DNA of 64,000 bases from Phlebotomus papatasi (taxonomy: Eukaryota > Arthropoda > Insecta > Diptera > Psychodidae). The stretch covers positions 85,245 to 149,244 of the forward strand of contig NW_026604716.1 in NCBI RefSeq assembly GCF_024763615.1, read 5' to 3'. This document shows, piece by piece, positions 35,901 to 46,800 of the stretch; the first letter of the stretch is position 1; every line of letters begins with the position of its first letter. The position numbers and the translations under genes are program-made. The notes under the pieces are model-generated. The model saw nothing but the letters and a program-made list of their open reading frames with translations, had not been told where the DNA came from and did no database searches.

Positions 35901-38900
35901 GATCACTTAAAAGTCTTTCTGGGTTATTGCAATCAAAGAATTTATCAAATGCCTGTGTGAAACTCCAAACCATTAAATAAAAAAAGTCAATAAATATTAG
36001 ATCCTTTATTTTGTAAATGACAGACCCCTTGATCACTTAAAAGTCTTTCTGGGTTATTGCAATTAAAGAATTTATCAAATGCCTGTGTGAAACTTCAAAT
36101 CATTAAATAAAAAAAGTCAATAAATATTGGATCTTTTATTTTGTAAATGACAGACCCCTTGATCACTTAAAAGTCTCTATGCGTTATTGCAATTAAAGAA
36201 TTTATCAAATGCCTGTGTGAAACTTCAAATCATTAAATAAAAAAAGTCAATAAATATTAGATCCTTTATTTTGTAAATGACAGACCCCTTGATCACTTAA
36301 AAGTCTTTCTGGGTTATTGCAATTAAAGAATTTATCAAATGCCTGTGTGAAACTTCAAATCATTAAATAAAAAAAAGTCAATAAATATTAGATCCTTTAT
36401 TTTGTAAATGACAGACCCCTTGATCACTTAAAAGTCTTTCTGGGTTATTGCAATCAAAGAATTTATCAAATGCCTGTGTGAAACTCCAAACCATTAAATA
36501 AAAAAAGTCAATAAATATTGGATCCTTTATTTTGTAAATGACAGACCCCTTGATCACTTAAAAGTCTTTCTGGGTTATTGCAATCAAAGAATTTATCAAT
36601 TGCCTGTGTGAAACTTCAAATCATTAATTAAAAAAAAGTCAATAAATATTAGATCCTTTATTTAGTAAATGACAAACCCCTTGATCACTTAAAAGTCTTT
36701 CTGAGTTATTCCAATCAAAGAATTTATCAAATGCCTGTGTGAAACTCCAAACCATTAAATAAAAAAAGTCAATAAATATTAGATCCTTTATTTTGTAAAT
36801 GACAGACCCCTTAAACACTTAAAAGTCTTTCTGGGTTATTGCAATCAAAGAATTTATCAAATGCCTGTGTGAAACTTCAAATCATTAATTAAAAAAAAAG
36901 TCAATAAATATTAGATCCTTTATTTTGTAAATGACAGACCCCTTGATCACTTAAAAGTCTCTATACGTTATTTTAATTAAATAATTTATCAAATGCCTGT
37001 GTGAAACTTCAAATCATTAAATAAAAAGAGTCAATAAATATTAGATCCTTTATTTTGTAAATGACAGACCCCTTGATCACTTAAAAGTCTCTATGCGTTA
37101 TTGCAATTAAAGAATTTATCAAATGCCTGTGTGAAACTTCAAATCATTAAATAAAAAAAAGTCAATAAATATTAGATCCTTTATTTTGTAAATGACAGAC
37201 CCCTTGATCACTTAAAAGTCTCTACACATTATTTTAATTAAATAATTAATCAAATGCCTGTGTGAAACTTCAAATCATTAAATAAAAAAAGTCAATAAAT
37301 ATTAGATCCTTTATTTTGTAAATGACAGACCCCTTGATCACTTAAAAGTCTTTCTGGGTTATTGCAATCAAAGAATTTATCAAATGCCTGTGTGAAACTC
37401 CAAACCATTAAATAAAAAAAAGTCAATAAATATTAGATCCTTTATTTTGTAAATGACAGACCCCTTGATCACTTAAAAGTCTTTCTGGGTTATTGCAATC
37501 AAAGAATTTATCAAATGCCTGTGTGAAACTTCAAATCATTAAATAAAAAAAAAATAAATATTAGATCCTTTATTTTGTAAATGACAGACCCCTTGATCAC
37601 TTAAAAGTCTCTATACGTTATTGCAATTAAAGAATTTATCAAATGCCTGTGTGAAACTTCAAATCATTAAATAAAAAGAGTCAATAAATATTAGATCCTT
37701 TATTTTGTAAATGACAGACCCCTTGATCACTTAAAAGTCTCTATGCGTTATTGCAATTAAAGAATTTATCAAATGCCTGTGTGAAACTTCAAATCATTAA
37801 ATAAAAAAAGTCAATAAATATTGGATCCTTTATTTTGTAAATGACAGACCCCTTGATCACTTAAAAGTCTTTCTGGGTTATTGCAATCAAAGAATTTATC
37901 AAATGCCTGTGTGAAACTTCAAATCATTAATTAAAAAAAAAGTCAATAAATATTAGATCCTTTATTTTGTAAATGACAGACCCCTTGATCACTTAAAAGT
38001 CTCTATACGTTATTTTAATTAAATAATTTATCAAATGCCTGTGTGAAACTTCAAATCATTAATTAAAAAAAAGTCAATAAATATTAGATCCTTTATTTTG
38101 TAAATGACAGACCCCTTGATCACTTAAAAGTCTTTATGCGTTATTGCAATTAAAGAATTTATCAAATGCCTGTGTGAAACTTCAAATCATTAATTAAAAA
38201 AAAGTCAATAAATATTGGATCCTTTATTTTGTAAATGACAGACCCCTTGATCACTTAAAAGTCTCTATGCGTTATTGCAATTAAAGAATTTATCAAATGC
38301 CTGTGTGAAACTTCAAATCATTAAATAAAAAAAGTCAATAAATATTGGATCCTTTATTTTGTAAATGACAGACCCCTTGATCACTTAAAAGTCTTTCTGG
38401 GTTATTGCAATCAAAGAATTTATCAAATGCCTGTGTGAAACTTCAAATCATTAAATAAAAGAAGTCAATAAATATTAGATCCTTTATTTTGTAAATGACA
38501 GACCCCTTGATCACTTAAAAGTCTTTCTGGGTTATTGCAATTAAAGAATTTATCAAATGCCTGTGTGAAACTTCAAATCATTAAATAAAAAAAGTCAATA
38601 AATATTTGATCCTTTATTTTGTAAATGACAGACCCCTTGATCACTTAAAAGTCTTTCTGGGTTATTGCAATCAAAGAATTTATCAAATGCCTGTGTGAAA
38701 CTTTAAATCATTAATAAAAAAAAGTCAATAAATATTAGATCCTTTATTTTGTAAATGACAGACCCCTTGATCACTTAAAAGTCTCTATGCGTTATTTTAA
38801 TTAAAGAATTTATCAAATGCCTGTGTGAAACTTCAAATCATTAAATAAAAAAAGTCAATAAATATTGGATACTTTATTTTGTAAATGACAGACCCCTTGA

Positions 38901-41900
38901 TCACTTAAAAGTCTTTCTGGGTTATTGCAATCAAAGAATTTATCAAATGCCTGTGTGAAACTTCAAATCATTAAATAAAAAAAGTCAATAAATATTGGAT
39001 CCTTTATTTTCTAAATGACAGACCCCTTGATCACTTAAAAGTCTCTATGCGTTATTTTAATTAAAGAATTTATCAAATGCCTGTGTGAAACTTCAAATCA
39101 TTAAATAAAAGGAGTCAATAAATATTAGATCCTTTATTTTGAAAATGACAGACCCCTTGATCACTTAAAAGTCTTTATGCGTTATTGCAATTAAAGAATT
39201 TATCAAATGCCCGTGTGAAACTTCAAATCATTAATTAAAAAAAAGTCAATAAATATTAGATCCTTTATTTTGTAAATGACACACCCCTTGATCACTTAAA
39301 AGTCTCTATGCGTTATTTTAATTAAAGAATTTATCAAATGCCTGTGTGAAACTTCAAATCATTAAATAAAAAAAGTCAATAAATATTAGATCCTTTATTT
39401 TGTAAATGACAGACCCCTTGATCACTTAAAAGTCTTTCTGGGTTATTGCAATCAAAGAATTTATCAAATGCCTGTGTGAAACTTCAAATCTTTAATTAAA
39501 AAAAAAGTCAATAAATATTAGATCCTTTATTTTGTAAATGACAGACCCCTTGATCACTTAAAAGTCTCTATGCGTTATTTTAATTAAAGAATTTATCAAA
39601 TGCCTGTGTGAAACTTCAAATCATTAAATAAAAGGAGTCAATAAATATTAGATCCTTTATTTTGTAAATGACAGACCCCTTGATCACTTAAAAGTCTCTC
39701 TGGGTTATTGCAATCAAAGAATTTATCAAATGCCTGTGTGAAACTCCAAACCATTAAATAAAAAAGTCAATAAATATTAGATCCTTTATTTTGTAAATGA
39801 CAGACCCCTTGATCACTTAAAAGTCTTTCTGGGTTATTGCAATCAAAGAATTTATCAAATGCCTGTGTGAAACTTCAAATCATTAAATAAAAAAAGTCAA
39901 TAAATATTAGATCCTTTATTTTGTAAATGACAGACCCCTTGATCACTTAAAAGTCTCTATACGTTATTTTAATTAAATAATTTATCAAATGCCTGTGTGA
40001 AACTTCAAATCATTAAATAAAAGGAGTCAATAAATATTAGATCCTTTATTTTGTAAATGACAGACCCCTTGATCACTTAAAAGTCTTTATGCGTTATTGC
40101 AATTAAAGAATTTATCAAATGCCTGTGTGAAACTTCAAATCATTAATTAAAAAAAAGTCAATAAATATTAGATCCTTTATTTTGTAAATGACAGACCCCT
40201 TGATCACTTAAAAGTCTCTATGCGTTATTTTAATTAAAGAATTTATCAAATGCCTGTGTGAAACTTCAAATCATTAAATAAAAGGAGTCAATAAATATTA
40301 GATCCTTTATTTTGTAAATGACAGACCCCTTGATCACTTAAAAGTCTTTATGCGTTATTGCAATTAAAGAATTTATCAAATGCCTGTGTGAAACTTCAAA
40401 TCATTAATTAAAAAAAAGTCAATAAATATTAGATCCTTTATTTTGTAAATGACAGACCCCTTGATCACTTAAAAGTCTCTATGCGTTATTTTAATTAAAG
40501 AATTTATCAAATGCCTGTGTGAAACTTCAAATCATTAAATAAAAAAAGTCAATAAATATTGGATCCTTTATTTTGTAAATGACAGACCCCTTGATCACTT
40601 AAAAGTCTTTATGCGTTATTGCAATTAAAGAATTTATCAAATGCCTGTGTGAAACTTCAAATCATTAAATAAAAAAAGTCAATAAATATTGGATCCTTTA
40701 TTTTGTAAATGACAGACCCCTTGATCACTTAAAAGTCTTTCTGGGTTATTGCAATCAAAGAATTTATCAAATGCCTGTGTGAAACTTCAAATCATTAATT
40801 AAAAAAAAAGTCAATAAATATTAGATCCTTTATTTTGTAAATGACAGACCCCTTGATCACTTAAAAGTCTGTATGCGTTATTTTAATTAAAGAATTTATC
40901 AAATGCCTGTGTGAAACTTCAAATCATTAAATAAAAAAAGTCAATAAATATTAGATCCTTTATTTTGTAAATGACAGACCCCTTGATCACTTAAAAGTCT
41001 CTATGCGTTATTGCAATCAAAGAATTTATCATATGCCTGTGTGAAACTTCAAACCATTAAATAAAAAAAGTCAATAAATATTAGATCCTTTATTTTGTAA
41101 ATGACAGACCCCTTGATCACTTAAAAGTCTTTCTGGGTTATTGCAATTAAAGAATTTATCAAATGCCTGTGTGAAACTTCAAATCATTAAATAAAAAAAG
41201 TCAATAAATATTAGATCCTTTATTTTGTAAATGACAGACCCCTTGATCACTTAAAAGTCTCTATACGTTATTTTAATTAAATAATTTATCAAATGCCTGT
41301 GTGAAACTTCAAATCATTAATTAAAAAAAAGTCAATAAATATTAGATCCTTTATTTTGTAAATGACAGACCCCTTGATCACTTAAAAGTCTCTATGCGTT
41401 ATTTTAATTAAAGAATTTATCAAATGCCTGTGTGAAACTTCAAATCATTAAATAAAAGAAGTCAATAAATATTAGATCCTTTATTTTGTAAATGACAGAC
41501 CCCTTGATCACTTAAAAGTCTTTATGCGTTATTGCAATTAAAGAATTTATCAAATGCCCGTGTGAAACTTCAAATCATTAATTAAAAAAAAGTCAATAAA
41601 TATTAGATCCTTTATTTTGTAAATGACACACCCCTTGATCACTTAAAAGTCTCTATGCGTTATTTTAATTAAAGAATTTATCAAATGCCTGTGTGAAACT
41701 TCAAATCATTAAATAAAAGAAGTCAATAAATATTAGATCCTTTATTTTGTAAATGACAGACCCCTTGATCACTTAAAAGTCTTTATGCGTTATTGCAATT
41801 AAAGAATTTATCAAATGCCCGTGTGAAACTTCAAATCATTAAATAAAAAAAGTCAATAAATATTAGATCATTTATTTTGTAAATGACAGACCCCTTGATC

Positions 41901-43456
41901 ACTTAAAAGTCTTTCTGGGTTATTGCAATTAAAGAATTTATCAAATGCCTGTGTGAAACTTCAAATCATTAAATAAAAAAAGTCAATAAATATTAGATCC
42001 TTTATTTTGTAAATGACAGACCCCTTGATCACTTAAAAGTCTCTATACGTTATTTTAATTAAATAATTTATCAAATGCCTGTGTGAAACTTCAAATCATT
42101 AAATAAAAAGAGTCAATAAATATTAGATCCTTTATTTTGTAAATGACAGACCCCTTGATCACTTAAAAGTCTCTATGCGTTATTGCAATTAAAGAATTTA
42201 TCAAATGCCTGTGTGAAACTTCAAATCATTAAATAAAAAAAGTCAATAAATATTGGATCCTTTATTTTGTAAATGACAGACCCCTTGATCACTTAAAAGT
42301 CTTTCTGGGTTATTGCAATCAAAGAATTTATCAAATGCCTGTGTGAAACTCCAAACCATTAAATAAAAAAAGTCAATAAATATTAGATCCTTTATTTTGT
42401 AAATGACAGACCCCTTGATCACTTAAAAATCTTTCTGGGTTATTGCAATTAAAGAATTTATCAAATGCCTGTGTGAAACTTCAAATCATTAAATACAAAA
42501 AGTCAATAAATATTAGATCCTTTATTTTGTAAATGACAGACCCCTTGATCACTTAAAAGTCTCTATACGTTATTTTAATTAAATAATTTATCAAATGCCT
42601 GTGTGAAACTTCAAATCATTAAATAAAAAGAGTCAATAAATATTAGATCCTTTATTTTGTAAATGACAGACACCTTGATCACTTAAAAGTCTCTATGCGT
42701 TATTGCAATTAAAGAATTTATCAAATGCCTGTGTGAAACTCCAAACCATTAAATAAAAGAAGTCAATAAATATTAGATCCTTTATTTTGTAAATGACAGA
42801 CCCCTTGATCACTTAAAAGTCTTTCTGGGTTATTGCAATCAAAGAATTTATCAAATGCCTGTGTGAAACTCCAAACCATTAAATAAAAAAGTCAATAAAT
42901 ATTAGATCCTTTATTTTGTAAATGACAGACCCCTTGATCACTTAAAAGTCTTTCTGGGTTATTGCAATCAAAGAATTTATCAAATGCCTGTGTGAAACTC
43001 CAAACCATTAAATAAAAAAGTCAATAAATATTAGATCCTTTATTTTGTAAATGACAGACCCTTTGATCACTTAAAAGTCTTTCTGGGTTATTGCAATTAA
43101 AGAATTTATCAAATGCCTGTGTGAAACTTCAAATCATTAAATAAAAAAAAGTCAATAAATATTAGATCCTTTATTTTGTAAATGACAGACCCCTTGATCA
43201 CTTAAAAGTCTTTCTGGGTTATTGCAATCAAAGAATTTATCAAATGCCTGTGTGAAACTTCAAATCATTAATTAAAAAAAAAGTCAATAAATATTAGATC
43301 CTTTATTTTGTAAATGACAGACCCCTTGATCACTTAAAAGTCTCTATGCGTTATTTTAATTAAAGAATTTATCAAATGCCTGTGTGAAACTCCAAACCAT
43401 TAAATAAAAAAAGTCAATAAATATTAGATCCTTTATTTTGTAAATGACAGACCCCT
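17936..43456. repeat. ~130-bp satellite array, central block
   Basis: About 25.5 kb of the same satellite in the same orientation continues the monomer interrupted by copy 1. It contains local higher-order structure. The variant TTCTAGG recurs at 18599, 19248, 19636 and 20024 (5-, 3- and 3-monomer steps). A TTGTAAATCA variant recurs at 21161 and 21682 (4 monomers). From about 29.2 kb the left end of the window reappears at an offset of 29,189 bp (CAATTGCC at about 370 and 29559, GTCAAAAAAT at 672 and 29861, CCCCTTAAAC at 1883 and 31072). A further copy lies 5,735 bp to the right (CCCCTTAAAC at 36807). No gene is present. Bases 43452-43456 are the target duplication of copy 2. Confidence 0.97.
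31801..33253. repeat. 11-monomer (1,433-bp) higher-order duplication
   Basis: A deletion variant in which the A-tract runs straight into TAAATATTAG, losing GTCAA-type sequence, occurs at about 31801 and 33234, 1,433 bp apart (11 monomers). It occurs again near 37536, 5,735 bp from the first. It is absent from the matching places in the left block (about 2,610 and 5,620). The satellite around these points is shared, so the variant marks a derived lineage spread by later duplications. Confidence 0.75.
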
Positions 43457-43836
43457 TGTAAGGAACATTTACCTATTATGAAATTAGGAATGGTATTAGT
43501 TTACTCTTCCGGGACTCCGGCTTAAGACTCTGGGTTTTACCTATTATGAAATGAGGAATGGAATTAGTTTACTCTTCCGGGACTCCGGCTTAAGACTCTG
43601 GGTTTTACCTGTTGAAGGTTAAAATGAATATTGGGTTTGAAGGACAAAAATTTTTGATTTCACAAGATTTACTGAATAAAATAACTTTAACAAATTCACA
43701 TGTGGCTTCTCACTTGACGGTCGGAAGGGAAGTGAAAAAAGAATGATGGTTGCCAAGATGGCGAAAATGAAAAGAATGAAGTTAGCACAAGTTGTGATTT
43801 TTAAATTCGGTGTCAGTTGGAGTCTGGGCTCCAACA
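43457..43836 (-). repeat. 3' LTR of BEL/Pao copy 2
   Basis: This 380-bp repeat appears identical to 49602-49981. At 43778 it has G, like both LTRs of copy 2 and the 5' LTR of copy 1; copy 1's A at 11727 is therefore a private later change. The Gag-Pol stop (43782-43784) lies inside it, as in copy 1. Confidence 0.95.
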
Positions 43837-46800
43837 TCCTCCGGGGTCTCTTGCTCCATGGGCAAGAGAGCAATTTTCGTAACTGGCCGACGATAAACTC
43901 CACTCCTTGTGCGAATATCGACGACTCTGACATGATTGTCTGGTCCAGGACACACGTTGACAATTTCTCCTAATTGCCATTGAATGCTCGGAACGTTGTC
44001 TTTGGCAAGAAGAGCCAGATCTCCTACTTTCACGTTTGGCGAAATTGATTTCCACCTAGTACGTTCCTGGAGATGGTGAACGTAGTCTCTCTTCCACCTT
44101 GCAGCAAATTGCTGAGATAGGCGCTGACAGAGTTGCCATCTGGAGAGCCTGTTCATGGGAATGAACTCCAGGTCAGGATCCGGAAGAGCTGTCAGGGGAC
44201 CACCAGTTAAGAAGTGGCCAGGGGTGAGATGTGGAGGATCTGACGGGTCCGAAGACAGTGGCATAATAGGCCTACTATTAAGCACTGCTTCAATCTGTGT
44301 TAACACAGTCTGGAGTTCCTCAAATGTGAGTGGACAGGAACCCACAATCTTGGAAAGATGAATCTTCACTGATTTGACAGCGGCTTCTACGAGGCCATTG
44401 TGATGTGGACCCTCGGGAGGTTGAAAGTGGAACTGCACTCTTTGTCCCAGGAGACCATCATGAAGAGCACGCTGCGAAGACTCTTGTGCCAAAAGCCTCG
44501 AGAGCTCGTTGGATGTACCAGTGAAATTGGTCGCGTTGTCCAAATATAGATGCTGAGGAGCAGATCTGCGTGCGACAAACCTTCTAAAGGCAGCCACAAA
44601 AGCCTCTGTTGAGAGATTGCTCACCAACTCTATGTGCATGGCCTTCGTGATGTGGCACACAAAGATGGCTATCCAGACCTTGGAAGTTGTGCCTCCTCGC
44701 TTCAAGTGTGGGCGCATCTGCAGGGGGCCTGCAAAGTCCACAGATGTAGCAGTAAAGGGCTTGGAAAATGTAGTCCTATGTTCAGGTAGCTGGCCCATGA
44801 TCTGCTGTTGGAGTCTTGGCTGGAACCTGAAGCACCGGATACATTTGCGGTAGATACCTCTGACGAGATGTCGTCCTCGGATTGGCCAAAATCTCTGTCG
44901 CATAGCTGCGAGAAGTGCTTGTGGACCACAATGGAGATTTCGCGAGTGCTCTCTCTCTGCAATCAACTTTGTAAGTGCACTGTTAGCCAGAAGTATCGGA
45001 TGTTTTGCATCGTATGTGAAAGGTGAATGCTGAAGACGTCCTCCGACTCTGATGAGTCCGGTGGAATCCAGAAACGGTTGCAAGTTTGCAAAACTCTTGC
45101 AATGTTTGTTGGTGTGAAAATCACCTTTCTTGAGAGAATTGATAAGAACACCGAAATGTTCTTGCTGATCTAGACGGATAAGATGAAGTAGAGCTTTGTC
45201 AAGCTCGGAGACCGTGAGTGGACCCTTTGCTCGATGAGATGATGGAGTCAGGAATCGAAGACATTGAGCAATGATACCTTCCAATCGGAAAATCCTCGAA
45301 CAACGGCCCAAAAGTCTCTGAAGAAGTGACTTTGGCTTTGGAACGGCAAGATTGACCGTGATTTCGGAGCTCTGCTCCGGGGCTGTGGTGTCTGATTGAT
45401 GAAGATAGTGGCTGGGGTGGAGACCTAGCCATGAAGGTCCACAGAACCACAAATCAGACTGTAGAAGTGTCTCTGGCGTACATCCACGTGAAATAAGATC
45501 CGCAGGGTTGTCTTCGGAAGAGACATGAGCCCACTGAGAAGCTGATGAGACTTTACGAATCTTTTTCAGGCGATTGTTGACAAAGACTTCATGTTTTTGA
45601 GAAGGTGGTGACTCGATCCAAGCAAGAACAATTGTAGAATCGCTCCATAGAAAAGCTTGTGAGATACTGAGGTCTCTCTGGACACGAGACACCAAATTTG
45701 CGCACAATTCTGCAGCACACAACTCCAGTTTCGGAATTGTAAGTGGATTTTTGGTGGGAGCGACACGGGATTTGGAGATCAGTAGATGAGACGAAAAGGA
45801 TTGACCATCATCTGTCACCAGATAGACTGCTGCTCCGTATGCTGATTTGCTGGCATCAGCGAATCCATGGATAACTGCAGAAGTTGGATTTGGAATGTTT
45901 GAGGCCCATCTCGGAATGATAATCTCGTTGAGTTGTGGCAATGTATTAATGAACTTTGTCCACTTCTCCTGAAGTTCTGGTGGCAATGGTGTTGTCCAAT
46001 CCAGGCCTTCAGTCCATGATGCTTGGATGAGAATCTTTCCTATCGTGATGATAGGTCCCAACAAACCAAGAGGATCGAATATGCGAGCCACTGCTGATGT
46101 GATGCTAGTTCGAGTGGCCAGGGGGACTGCAAAGTTTGGAGGAATCACAAACTGAAAAGAATCACCTTGTGGATTCCACTTGAGTCCGAGTACAGAGACT
46201 GAATCATCACTGATGGAGATTTGCTTGGCCTCAGAAGATGGATTTGTGATGTTTTCCAACAAAGAGGGATGATTGGCGCTCCATTTTGCTAAAGAGAAAC
46301 CACCACACTGCATAAGTTGAATCAGTTGATTCTGTGTTTGTTGAGCCACTTCGAGGGAATCGCAGGAGATAAGTCCGTCATCGATGTAGAAGCAATTCTT
46401 AACGACCTGTGATCCCAAGGGAAATTGGTTTTGCTCGACTGTGGCTAGTTCGTTGAGAACGCGGGTAGCCAGGAAAGGACTGGAAGCTACTCCGAAACAC
46501 ACCCTGTTGATTTTGTAATCTTGAAGAGGCATGTCACTTGAAGATCTCCACACAATTCTCTGGAAATCAGCATGGGGAGGATGAAGTTTTACTTGTAAGT
46601 ACATCTTGGTCACGTCACAACTCATTGCATACGGATGCATGCGGAATCTGAGGAGGATAGTGACCAATTCAGGCTGCACAGTAGCACCAATCTTCAACAC
46701 ATCGTTCAGGCTGATACCACTGGAAGTCTTCGCGCTGGCGTTGAAGACGACCCTAAGTTTTGTTGTGGTGGAGGATGGTTTCCAAACACCATGATGAGGC

